Shown here: piece by piece, positions 42,983 to 52,903 of the stretch
Layout: each line of letters opens with the position of its first letter
How positions within the stretch are numbered: the stretch's first letter is position 1
Notes under the pieces: model-generated
Databases searched by the model: none
What the model was told of the DNA's origin: nothing
The model's input: only the letters and a program-made list of their open reading frames with translations
Translations under genes and position numbers: made by a program
From: an uncultured Planctomycetota bacterium
Lineage (GTDB): Bacteria; Planctomycetota; Brocadiia; CAIUPP01
DNA: 64,000 bases
Assembly (NCBI GenBank): GCA_903901045.1
Contig: CAIUPP010000121.1
Coordinates: 1 to 64,000 of the forward strand
Direction of reading: 5' to 3'

Positions 42983-44689
42983 ATGAAGAAGTGGCTCTTG
43001 AAACTCTTGGTCGTCGTTCTCGTTGCGGTACTGGGTCCTGCCGCCGTAGCACAGGAGGTCGACGCCCCCAAGGCCGGCCTTCGACTATGGCTCGTTTTCG
43101 ATACATCGTCCAACTGCAAGGGCCAGTGGACCGAACTTCAGAGCATCGCGAGGGCGGCAGTTCAGGCCCTTGAGCCTGGAGACCGTGTACGGGTGGAAGC
43201 GGCCACAATCGCGGAGCCGCGCCTTGTGGCCCTCGAACAACTGCCGGCGGGTGACGCCGTAAGGAAGGAACTCCTGCGCGCCATCACGGAGTTGCCGTGC
43301 GAGGAGGATACGGAGGTAGTCGCCGTGCCGCGGCGGTCGTTCGTCAACAAGCTGCTCGGCCAGGAAGGGCGCACCGAGTTCGAGACGCGGCCTCGCAACG
43401 TTCAAGCGGATGTCATCAAGGCCCTGGGGGTTCCGTTGTCCGTCGTGAAAGCCGAGCGCCCCCAGGAAACCGGGAAAGACCTGGTCGTCCTCCTGACGTG
43501 CGCGCGCTGGAGCGACGAGGTGACGGAGCAGTGTCTCGCGATTTACGAGGAGTTGAAGGCCCATGGCGTCACGCTGATCATCACCGGCGCCAACGACGCC
43601 AACCGCCGCCTTGTCCTTGCCGCCACGCGCGGCCTCTTGAACTTGAACTGGCATGAGATCGTTTACTGTACCCCGGACGCATGGGTTGCGGAAGCGAGGA
43701 AGAGAGCAAAGCCGTCGCCCAACGCTTCTCCCAAGCCGGAGAAGCCGGAAACGCAGGGGTTGGGAACCATCCCGCTGCGCGACGACGCAGGCAAGACCAC
43801 GATCACCGTTTCCCCTCCATCCAGCCCACCGGCCAGGGAGGCGTCGAAAACCGCGCCCGTGCCCACCGCCAGCGAAGGGAGTCTCTCCCAGCCCAAACGA
43901 GTATTTGAGATGAGTATCTCTGTCACCACGCCGGAGGATAAGGCGGCGGGCGCCGTCACGGTCGCTCCGGCCGGTGTACCCGGCGCTTCATCCTTACCCC
44001 AGGGTTCTATGGCCCCAATTCAGGTCAAGGTTCCTCTGTCGCCGGCCCAACCTCAGCCGGTCATCTCCTCGTCCATCCAGGATCCCGAGAAAGCGCTCGC
44101 GTCGGAGATCCCCGGCGCTTCCGAGACGCCGGTGATACCGGCAGCACCGGAGCCCGCCCCCAGCCCACCCACGTGGGTGGGCCGGTGGGCCTACTGGCTC
44201 ATCGGCGCGCTGGCGGCGCTGTTCCTCATCATTCTCGGCGGTCTTGCCTTCCGCGACCTGCGGCGGGCACGGCGCGCAACGAGGCCAACCGCTGCAACCA
44301 CGGAGACGAATCAGCACCCCAGCGAGGTCGTGGCGCGGTTCAACGGCGCCGAGCGTGTTCTGGGGCGTCCGGAGGCCCTTCAGCACTTCCATGTCGGTTC
44401 CGGTGCCTCCAACGCCCTGCGGATTTCGGAGACCGGCGTGGAAGAGCAACATGTGCTGTTCCGCAGGGACCGCCTGGGAATATGGTCAGCCAGAAACCTG
44501 TCATCCAAGCCCATGGATGCCAACGGGACACCCATAAACCCCGGCAAGACGGTCGAGGTTGATTTCCCCGTGGCGGTGCGGCTCACCGACCAAGTCTGCT
44601 TCAACCTGTTCACCCGTCCGGTCTCCCACGGCCAGGAATCTTCCGAGGTCTCGGAGCCGAACACAATCAGGAGCGCCACAAGTGGATAA
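42983..44689 (+). CDS. exported vWA-like protein with transmembrane helix and cytoplasmic FHA domain
   Basis: The 568-residue protein has a signal peptide (KLLVVVLVAVLGPAAVAQ), then a vWA-like domain (LRLWLVFDTSSNCKG, about residues 31-45, with DLVVLLTCARWSDE later), a long Pro-rich region, one transmembrane helix at about 400-422 and a C-terminal FHA-like domain (FHVGSGASNALRISE ... EEQHVLFRRD). FHA domains read phosphothreonine, so it could pass a signal across the membrane. I prefer the ATG at 42983 (SD GGAGG) to the longer start at 42854, which also has a strong ribosome site; the latter would hide the signal peptide. Confidence 0.7.
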   Translation: MKKWLLKLLVVVLVAVLGPAAVAQEVDAPKAGLRLWLVFDTSSNCKGQWTELQSIARAAVQALEPGDRVRVEAATIAEPRLVALEQLPAGDAVRKELLRAITELPCEEDTEVVAVPRRSFVNKLLGQEGRTEFETRPRNVQADVIKALGVPLSVVKAERPQETGKDLVVLLTCARWSDEVTEQCLAIYEELKAHGVTLIITGANDANRRLVLAATRGLLNLNWHEIVYCTPDAWVAEARKRAKPSPNASPKPEKPETQGLGTIPLRDDAGKTTITVSPPSSPPAREASKTAPVPTASEGSLSQPKRVFEMSISVTTPEDKAAGAVTVAPAGVPGASSLPQGSMAPIQVKVPLSPAQPQPVISSSIQDPEKALASEIPGASETPVIPAAPEPAPSPPTWVGRWAYWLIGALAALFLIILGGLAFRDLRRARRATRPTAATTETNQHPSEVVARFNGAERVLGRPEALQHFHVGSGASNALRISETGVEEQHVLFRRDRLGIWSARNLSSKPMDANGTPINPGKTVEVDFPVAVRLTDQVCFNLFTRPVSHGQESSEVSEPNTIRSATSG

Positions 44690-47507
44690 GGAAAGGAAGC
44701 ACAGCGTCACAACGATGCCCTTCCTGCTCGTCATCGCCCTGGGCAGCGAGGGTATCCAGACGTTTATGAAGTACCTGAAAGTCGCCGAGAGATATGGGGT
44801 TGGACTGGTCCAGGGTATGCATCTCTGGGCGGTACTCATTGACGACCACTTCACGCCGCCGCGGGACATGGAGAGCAATCCGCTCAGGAACTATGACGCG
44901 CAGGCGCTTCACGTGTCATTCATCCCCGCCACCTTGGTGGACAAGGAATCTCGCCTACATCTTCGTGATAAGGGCCGGCTATGGATGTTGGATGAGCAGT
45001 CCATCCTTGAACCGGGCGTGCGCGCGGAGAAGGTTGGCACCGGCAATCAACCGGTCTGGGGCCGGGCGCTGGTCAGGATGAACGAGCCGGCGGTCACCCG
45101 CGCAGTGGACCAGGGCCTGCATGCCTTTAGCGACCAACTGAGGCAACTCGAGGAGGCTCGGCAAGGTGGCGGGCCGGTCCCGGATAGCGTGCTCCGCAGC
45201 CTGGTGTTCTACAGCCCCGTCGGCGGCTTCGGCGGCGGCGCGCTCCACGAAATGCTGCGGATTCTGAAGAACCGCGCAGCCCTGGCCCATGTGCCACTGA
45301 AGACCTATCTTCGGATGCTCGACCTCGGCACGCTGTATCCGGCCAACTGGGAAGTGGCCGTTGTGAACCGCAACTCGGCCATGAACTTCCTGCGCATCCT
45401 GTCAACCGGGGCCTACCGCGATCTGGAAGGGCTCGACGGCGCCCAGGACGGCCGGCTGTTCGACTCCCTGCTGGTCTGCCCGAACGCCGGTCCCCATGGC
45501 GAGATCGGTACGCTCACCGGGCAGGAATGGCTCTCCGGGCAGCAGACGTTTCTCGAGTTCAACTCCCCGCTGAGCGCGCGCCTGCGGGAGGACGCGGTGG
45601 ACGTGGAGGCCAAGCGGGACATGGACGAAACCGGCGCGGTGTGCGCCGGTAATGCCATGGGCGTATCAGTCATCTCCCTCGACCGCGACGCCTACCGGCA
45701 GTATTGCGCCAAGGCGACCGTCGCGCGGTTCAACAGGGCTATTCTCGGATGTCCCGCGGGCGATGCCGTGGCGCAGGGCGAGCAGGCCGCCGCGGAGTCC
45801 GGCCTCATCGAGTCCTACGCCGAGAGCCTGACGGTTCGTCGCATCACGCAGGCCGCCGGGAGCGATCCGGACATGTTCCAGGAATCCCTCGGCGTGTACT
45901 CGGACCGTGTCGGGAACCTGTCGGGGTTGGCGGCCCTGCGGGCCATTGACGCGGGGTATAGCGCAGTGGTTTCGGAGGTCATCCCTCGGGTGCTCCAACC
46001 TCGCGTTCAGCAGCGGTCTCGCACGATCGTGGAGGACGTGGGGAAACGGTGCGCAAAAGAGAAGGCGGCGTATGCCAACGACCTCTTTGGGCCGCGTCGC
46101 CTGCGCGGATGGGACGAAGGCCTCCTTAACTCCGTGGAGTCATCCATGCGGGTCAACGACGAGAAACGCAACGCCCTGACCCAGCACGGCGAATCGATCT
46201 TCCAGGGGATCGACGACTGCCGCACCGGGCTGAACGCATTTTCCCGGATGGGTTGGTTCAACCGGGCGCTCCATTTCTTCTCCATCCGCTCCACAGCCCG
46301 GCGGTACGACGGCCTCGCCCGTCGTGGCGTCCGGTTGGAGTGCGAGCAGATGGTGCGCACGATGGTTCAAGAGGAGGTCTTCCTCCCGGCCCGGCAGACA
46401 TTGAGGGGGGAACTGGCGGAGCGGACGCTTGTGGAGGGCAAACTGGAGGCGCTGGCGGAGGCGTCCGACCGCGACGCGCTGGCCACGTTGACAGCCAAGC
46501 CCTCTCCCGACCGGGTTCCCGTGGGCCTGGAGCTGGCCGATGATGTTTCGCTTCGGAGGTTCCTGGCCAGAGCCATCGAGGCCAAGGGCGGCGCGGCGAA
46601 GGTAGCCGACCACCTCTGCGCCATGGTCACTCAGAAGGAGAAGTCGCTCTTCGCGCTCCTCGACAGGCCGTCCGAAGACCTCGCGCAACGGCTGTTGACC
46701 TCCGCCGGGGAGCTCTACGAAGCCGAGATCCGTTCCCTGAGCCTCCAGACCGTGTTCCAGGAGCGTTATAAGGAGGCTGTTATCGGCCTGATCGCAAAGG
46801 GCGTCCAGGATAGCCAGCCCTGGGTGCGCACGTCCGGGGAGGCCACCCGCCATATCCCCAAGGTCAAACTCATCGGCTTGCCTCCGGGCTGTGATGAGAA
46901 GTGGTTCATGGACCAACTCAAGAAAGCCGACCACAGCGAGGGGGAGTGGGAAGTTGTCAAGCTGGGAGGCGGCCCGTACGACGACGTCGTGATCTTCCTG
47001 ACTTTTAGGGCCAATGTATCCCTGACCATGCTCATCAACCAGCAGGTCCCCGGGTCCGGGAAGGAGAATATCGCCTCGCGCGTTCGCACCGCCGCCGATC
47101 CGATGGCCGCCCGCATCCCACAGGGTGAACTGACTTCGACGGACACGGGAGTTGTGACCCTGTATGCCGTTCTGTGCGGCCTCCTGCGCCGTGACGCCGA
47201 GCGCGGATGGCTCTTCCAGGCCGGCAACGACAATGCCGTCGAGGTCGGCAATACCCCGTCGGCAGTCCGCAGTTTCTTCCGGAAGAGCTTCACCGAGGTG
47301 GTAAGCGTCTACTCCGCGTTGGGCGCCGCTCTGCGGGCGAACGCCGAAGGCGTCGAAGCACAACTCCGCACGTTCGAAAAGACGTGGTTCCAGGATGACG
47401 CGCTGCTCTCTTTGCTGAGCGATGAGACGGTCAAACGCGCGCTCGTCGAGGTTCGCCTGTTGTCGCCGTTTGTAAGGGCCATGGTTGCACAGGAAACGAG
47501 GGAGTGA
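44682..47507 (+). CDS. tubulin/FtsZ-like protein (Tubulin_2 type), probable
   Basis: The N-terminus has a Rossmann-like strand FLLVIALGSEGIQTFMKYL. Further in, FYSPVGGFGGGALHEMLRIL (about residues 180-199 from GTG) matches the tubulin/FtsZ GGGTGxG loop that binds GTP phosphates. The 941-residue length and long helical C-terminal half resemble the divergent FtsZ-like families found next to vWA genes, which are thought to remodel membranes or filaments. Nucleotide binding is inferred. The start GTG at 44682 has AGGAG 8 nt upstream and overlaps the preceding stop; an ATG at 44715 is an alternative. It belongs to the element operon. Confidence 0.6.
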   Translation: MDKERKHSVTTMPFLLVIALGSEGIQTFMKYLKVAERYGVGLVQGMHLWAVLIDDHFTPPRDMESNPLRNYDAQALHVSFIPATLVDKESRLHLRDKGRLWMLDEQSILEPGVRAEKVGTGNQPVWGRALVRMNEPAVTRAVDQGLHAFSDQLRQLEEARQGGGPVPDSVLRSLVFYSPVGGFGGGALHEMLRILKNRAALAHVPLKTYLRMLDLGTLYPANWEVAVVNRNSAMNFLRILSTGAYRDLEGLDGAQDGRLFDSLLVCPNAGPHGEIGTLTGQEWLSGQQTFLEFNSPLSARLREDAVDVEAKRDMDETGAVCAGNAMGVSVISLDRDAYRQYCAKATVARFNRAILGCPAGDAVAQGEQAAAESGLIESYAESLTVRRITQAAGSDPDMFQESLGVYSDRVGNLSGLAALRAIDAGYSAVVSEVIPRVLQPRVQQRSRTIVEDVGKRCAKEKAAYANDLFGPRRLRGWDEGLLNSVESSMRVNDEKRNALTQHGESIFQGIDDCRTGLNAFSRMGWFNRALHFFSIRSTARRYDGLARRGVRLECEQMVRTMVQEEVFLPARQTLRGELAERTLVEGKLEALAEASDRDALATLTAKPSPDRVPVGLELADDVSLRRFLARAIEAKGGAAKVADHLCAMVTQKEKSLFALLDRPSEDLAQRLLTSAGELYEAEIRSLSLQTVFQERYKEAVIGLIAKGVQDSQPWVRTSGEATRHIPKVKLIGLPPGCDEKWFMDQLKKADHSEGEWEVVKLGGGPYDDVVIFLTFRANVSLTMLINQQVPGSGKENIASRVRTAADPMAARIPQGELTSTDTGVVTLYAVLCGLLRRDAERGWLFQAGNDNAVEVGNTPSAVRSFFRKSFTEVVSVYSALGAALRANAEGVEAQLRTFEKTWFQDDALLSLLSDETVKRALVEVRLLSPFVRAMVAQETRE

Positions 47508-48415
47508 TGGCCGATAGCATTAGAAAGCTTCGGATGGGTGATGGGAGCTATCTCCCGCTGCCGCAGCGCCGCCCTGCGCCGCCGAGGCAACCGCCGCCCG
47601 TGACCGGCGGCGCGGAAGGATCACGAGCGCCTGAGCGCCAGGAGACCGGCATGTCCGCTGTCCGCCGGTCTCCTGCCAGCCAGGGCCAGGTGACGATTTT
47701 CGGCATCGGCTCGGTGGGAAGCAATAGCGCCACGTCGCTGGCCCAGATGAATTATAGGTTGATTGTCGCTGATGGGGACCGAGTGTCCGAATCCAACCTG
47801 GAGGGAGGCCGTTCGGCCTTTCTTCCTGAAACCCTGGGCATGTACAAGGCCAGCGCTTTGGAGCATACGCTTCTCCGGCTTGGTCTGAAGGTGGAGATCG
47901 CGACCTTCCGACGAATGGTGCAGGAGTTCAGCGACCAGGAGATACGGTCGCTGGGCGCTCAGTCCGACGCAGTCCTTGCCTCGTTCGACGAGTCGGAGCA
48001 GCTTCTCAGACTCAACGGGCTGCTCTACGAGGTCTGCCCGGTAGTCTATCCAGGCTTCCATCAGGGCGCTCGAACCGGCCATGTCATCACGACGATCCCC
48101 GGCGTCACGGCATGCCTGCGGTGTTCGATGGGAATTCGGTCTGCCGATCAACTTCGGACGCTCCACGCCGAGCCGGGCTTTCCGCCCGATATCCGCCGTG
48201 TGGCGGATACCGTCGTGCGTGTGATTTCCTGGCTCTGCGCCGAACAGGGCAGCGAAACGGACCGGCTGCTTGACCCGGCGCGCAACATCATTTTCCTTGA
48301 CAATCGGCCTTCCGGAACGTTGGACCGCTCATTGTCCGTGCATCTGTTGTCGGCCGACCGAAATCAGGACTGTGCTGTGTGTGGACGTGGTTTTGGGAAT
48401 ACGGAAAGGAGGTGA
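47507..48415 (+). CDS. E1/ThiF-family adenylyltransferase-like protein
   Basis: The 302-residue protein has the ATP-binding Rossmann motif TIFGIGSVGSNSATSLAQMN at about residues 64-83, followed by LIVADGDRVSESNLEG with the conserved Asp and Asn, as in ThiF/MoeB/E1 enzymes that adenylate the C-terminus of ubiquitin-like or sulfur-carrier proteins. Two CxxC pairs (CLRC near 205, CAVC near 289) would bind zinc. No ubiquitin-like or E2 gene is visible next to it, so its substrate is unknown. The start overlaps the tubulin-like gene stop (TGATG). Confidence 0.8.
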   Translation: MADSIRKLRMGDGSYLPLPQRRPAPPRQPPPVTGGAEGSRAPERQETGMSAVRRSPASQGQVTIFGIGSVGSNSATSLAQMNYRLIVADGDRVSESNLEGGRSAFLPETLGMYKASALEHTLLRLGLKVEIATFRRMVQEFSDQEIRSLGAQSDAVLASFDESEQLLRLNGLLYEVCPVVYPGFHQGARTGHVITTIPGVTACLRCSMGIRSADQLRTLHAEPGFPPDIRRVADTVVRVISWLCAEQGSETDRLLDPARNIIFLDNRPSGTLDRSLSVHLLSADRNQDCAVCGRGFGNTERR

Positions 48416-48422
48416 AAATACC

Positions 48423-48680
48423 ATGAGGGAGAGCTTGTTGCAGACAGGGACGCAGGCGCCGCGCCGCAATTTTCTGCGCTTTATGCAGAAGGGCGGCAAC
48501 GAGCCCGCAGCCGTCCCCGCCGTTGCCGAGGTGGGCCGCGAGGAGTTCCAGATGCTCCGCCAGGACATGACGGAGATGAAGAACTCGATCCGGCAGCTTG
48601 TTCAGCAGCGGCAGGCCGCGCCGGCAACGCCGCCGGAGGAGGACCCCCGGCGCCGCCGGATGCGTGAGATGGCTGACTGA
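48423..48680 (+). CDS. small helical protein after the E1-like gene
   Basis: The 85-residue protein has a predicted coiled-coil helix (EEFQMLRQDMTEMKNSIRQL) between disordered ends. It is preceded by an unusually complete SD (GGAAAGGAGGTGAAAA), so it should be highly translated. No family is recognised. Its position suggests an adaptor or a modification target for the E1-like enzyme, but it lacks a C-terminal Gly-Gly (it ends REMAD). Confidence 0.6.
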   Translation: MRESLLQTGTQAPRRNFLRFMQKGGNEPAAVPAVAEVGREEFQMLRQDMTEMKNSIRQLVQQRQAAPATPPEEDPRRRRMREMAD

Positions 48681-48683
48681 GGT

Positions 48684-48767
48684 CTCGGAAAGGAGTTGGG
48701 TGTGCTCCTTTCCGAGGGAGATCCGTGGGAGGGATCAAGGCTCGGGGGCGTCCACGAGGACGCCCCC
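48684..48767 (+). repeat. two strong tandem hairpins in the operon gap
   Basis: First stem: CTCGGAAAGGAG / CTCCTTTCCGAG, 12 bp perfect with a 9-nt loop (48684-48716). Second: GGGGGCGTCC / GGACGCCCCC, 10 bp perfect with an ACGA loop (48744-48767). There is no T-run, so standard termination is unlikely; the pair may attenuate or process the mRNA before the radical SAM gene. Confidence 0.7.
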
Positions 48768-48807
48768 AGCCCCGACCGCCATAAACGGTGCGCGAAGAGG
48801 TGAGAAA

Positions 48808-49878
48808 ATGGGAGTGTCGCTAATGGACAAGACCGAACTGAACGTTACAGCCCATCTCGGAAGCACATCCCAACCATCGGCAGCCCCGTTGGCGCGGAGT
48901 GTGCAGGCAAGTGAGGGAGGACCAACCATGAAGGAACACGTATGGCCGTTGACGGCGGGTATCAATCGTTCGCGGGAATTCGCGCGCAAGAAGCTGGCGA
49001 CGCATACCGCCAATGTCGGTCTCATCTGCGGGCATGGCTGTCTGTACTGCTCGTCGCGGTCCGTCCTGAGGTGTCATCGTGCCTTCAAGGTGCTTGGCCT
49101 GAACCCTTTCGATGAGGGGTACTGCATCGTGGATCCCCAGACGCCGCTGCGCCTCATGAACGATGTCCACAAGACCTACGCGTCGGATGTGATTATGTTT
49201 TGCTCGACTTCCGATGGATGGGCGCCGGAGGCGCAGTCGCTCAACCTTGGCGAACAGTGCCTGCGCGTTCTGCTTGAGCACGGGCGCTCCGTTGTACGCG
49301 TACTAACCAAGAACGCGGCCGTTACGGGGGCCTATGACCTGATGGCACGCTATCGCAACCGCGTGCGGCTGGGCCTGAGCCTGACCGCCCCGAAGTCCGC
49401 CGAGGCGCTCATGAAGGTGTTGGAGCCTCATGCGTCCACCATTTCGGAACGCTTCGCAGCTCTGAAGGAGGCTCACGAGCGTGGATTGAGGACGTACGGG
49501 ATGTTTTGCCCCTGCCTGCCGGGGATTGCCGACAGCCCCGAGGCGTTGGAGGAGATGTTTGCGGCGGCGGTGGAGTGCGGCACCGAGGATATCTGGTTGG
49601 AGCCTGTCAATGCGCGCGGCAAAGGGATCGTGCGCTGCGCCGAGGCACTCGCTCAAGCAGGTTTCACCGCCGCGGCGCACGCCGCGGACGCAGTTCGCCA
49701 TGAAGCGGCCTGGAATGAATACGCCATCAATCTGGTCAAAGCAGCCCAGGTGGTTGCCGTGGGCAGCGGCGTCATCGACCGGTTGCATGTCTTGCTGTAT
49801 GCGAACCGATTCACGTCGGACGCCCAGGAGACGTTGAATACAGACCCGCGTGGAATTGTGTGGCTGAAAAAACAGTAA
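48808..49878 (+). CDS. radical SAM protein
   Basis: The 356-residue protein has CGHGCLYC near residues 74-81, a Cx3Cx2C cluster that binds the [4Fe-4S] of radical SAM enzymes, within a TIM-barrel-like sequence (later strands GLSLTAPKS and YGMFCPCLPGI). It resembles the spore-photoproduct-lyase-like group in layout, but substrate and product are unknown. Two plausible starts exist: ATG 48808 (SD GAGGTGA) and ATG 48928 (SD GGGAGG, MKEHVWPLTAG), the second closer to family length. It lies between the hairpins and the serine recombinase. Confidence 0.75.
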   Translation: MGVSLMDKTELNVTAHLGSTSQPSAAPLARSVQASEGGPTMKEHVWPLTAGINRSREFARKKLATHTANVGLICGHGCLYCSSRSVLRCHRAFKVLGLNPFDEGYCIVDPQTPLRLMNDVHKTYASDVIMFCSTSDGWAPEAQSLNLGEQCLRVLLEHGRSVVRVLTKNAAVTGAYDLMARYRNRVRLGLSLTAPKSAEALMKVLEPHASTISERFAALKEAHERGLRTYGMFCPCLPGIADSPEALEEMFAAAVECGTEDIWLEPVNARGKGIVRCAEALAQAGFTAAAHAADAVRHEAAWNEYAINLVKAAQVVAVGSGVIDRLHVLLYANRFTSDAQETLNTDPRGIVWLKKQ

Positions 49879-49891
49879 GCGAGGCATGAAC

Positions 49892-50575
49892 ATGCCAGAG
49901 TCAACCAACGACCGACCGCATAAGGTCGTCCTCTACGCGAGGGTCAGCACGCACGATCAATCTGTGGACATGCAGATCGTGGAACTCAAACGTTTCGCAG
50001 AGGCGAGAGTATGGAAGGTAGTCGGCGAATTCGCGGACAAAGGCATCTCCGGCGCCAAAACTTCTAGGCCGGAGTTTGACCGAATGATGAAGTTGCTCAG
50101 GCGGCGCGACGCCGACGTGCTGCTGTGCTGGAAATACGACCGCGTGGGTCGAAGCACGAGCCACCTGCTCAGCATTCTTGAGGAACTGCGCGCGCTCAAC
50201 GTGGGGTTTTGCTCCATGACTGAGGGAGTGGACACGACGACGCCGGCCGGGAAGATGGTCTTTACCTTCCTTGCCGGCATCGCTGAGTTCGAGCGTGGTC
50301 TCATCCGGGAACGTGTTATGGCGGGAATCCAGAATGCCCGTGCACGGGGAGTCAGGTTTGGCAGACCGCGCGTCGGCTTTGACATTGCCGCGGCAGTGGC
50401 GTTTCGCAGGCAGGGAATGTCCTTCAGGGAGGCTGCAAAGAGTGTCGGCGTCAGTCCGGCCACTCTCTTCCGCGTTCTCCGATCTCTCGAACAGTCCAGG
50501 GAAGGTACCAGCGATGCCCAAGAAAGCGCTGCAAAAGCCTCCACTGGGGATTCTGAAACAACGGCGCAATCATGA
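49892..50575 (+). CDS. small serine recombinase (resolvase/invertase type)
   Basis: The 227-residue protein has the resolvase signature VVLYARVSTHDQSVDMQIVEL with the catalytic Ser in ARVST (about residue 18), GISGAKTSRPEFDRMM, and KYDRVGRSTSHLL. It ends with a short HTH (MSFREAAKSVGVSPATLFRV). It would resolve or invert DNA at its own sites. I start at ATG 49892, 7 nt after GAGG, not at 49886. It follows the radical SAM gene directly and may be a cargo resolvase of the element. Confidence 0.85.
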   Translation: MPESTNDRPHKVVLYARVSTHDQSVDMQIVELKRFAEARVWKVVGEFADKGISGAKTSRPEFDRMMKLLRRRDADVLLCWKYDRVGRSTSHLLSILEELRALNVGFCSMTEGVDTTTPAGKMVFTFLAGIAEFERGLIRERVMAGIQNARARGVRFGRPRVGFDIAAAVAFRRQGMSFREAAKSVGVSPATLFRVLRSLEQSREGTSDAQESAAKASTGDSETTAQS

Positions 50576-50983
50576 GCATTGCAGAAGATTGGACAGGCCG
50601 TAAGAGGTCATGTGACGCGATGTGTAAAAAGGTGAAGGTTTTGGAACAGGGACGAAAAGGTGATCACCCGATCATGGCTGATTCACAGTCACGTCTCGGC
50701 ACGTCGGACGTGACAACTTAGCAGGCACGCATGACAACGATCTTAACATTGCCAGAACCTCAAGTGCCGATGCGCAAGCATGGCGGCGTCGTTGGGCCGA
50801 TACTGCGCTCTGACACGACCCCGGCTGAACGAAAGGCAATCCTAGAAGCGTTGGCTCGTATCCTTCTTCCGGGGATTGTCCAGAAGTATAGAATTGAGTG
50901 CGCCCGAGACTCGGCACAGAGCGACTTGACTTACGGCTTACGCAAAACTACAATGGCATGCCATGAGGAGAGTACACAAGAGA
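50576..50983. other. gap with an unsupported ORF
   Basis: The track's 139-aa ORF at 50731 has a plausible first half (TPAERKAILEALARILLPGI), but its second half is antisense or out-of-frame to the next gene and no clear SD precedes it. I count it as unproven; it may be a frameshifted remnant. Confidence 0.4.
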
Positions 50984-51142
50984 ATGGGGCGACCTCCAAA
51001 GCCGCGTGCAGAGAAGCAGTCCGTGCGCGTCATGCTGAGTTTCACCCGAGAGGAATGGAAGGCGCTAGTCTCGGAGGCCCGACAGGCCGGAATGCACGTC
51101 GCAACACATGTTGCAGAACTGTGGCGACGCAGAAGAGGGTGA
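50984..51142 (+). CDS. small RHH-like DNA-binding protein
   Basis: This 52-residue ORF is too short for the track. MGRPPKPRAEKQSVRVMLSF is followed by TREEWKALVSEARQAGMHVA and a basic tail, the pattern of a ribbon-helix-helix regulator: an N-terminal strand after GRPPKP, then two helices. It lies four bases before the large serine recombinase and probably controls it or acts in directionality. An earlier ATG (50963) in frame is possible. Confidence 0.6.
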   Translation: MGRPPKPRAEKQSVRVMLSFTREEWKALVSEARQAGMHVATHVAELWRRRRG

Positions 51143-51146
51143 CCCA

Positions 51147-52711
<1,565 letters not shown>

Positions 52712-52795
52712 GACTAAAACCCTTGTTTTCGCAAGTTCTTATCCCACCACCACTTCCGCTCTAATCGCAACTCCCGTAAGGACTTTCGATGCAAA

Positions 52796-52850
52796 GCATG
52801 TTGCGCATGTTTTGCATGTTGTGCGTGAAAATTACTACATTTTACTACAG
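52796..52850. repeat. phased short repeats beside the tRNA-like fragment
   Basis: GCATGTT occurs at 52796, 52805 and 52814, with a degenerate fourth copy at 52823, exactly 9 bp apart. TACTACA follows at 52833 and 52843, 10 bp apart. Such helically phased repeats next to an att-like sequence look like arm-type sites for an integrase or directionality factor, or like operator iterons. Confidence 0.65.
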
Positions 52851-52903
52851 TGGTCAAACGCCACGTTCTTCAGTTCTGACCCGACCAAGCGTCGGCGTCC
52901 GCC

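Noticed and set aside
46140-47363. 407-aa reverse ORF
   Set aside because: Antisense of the tubulin-like gene; no family motif.
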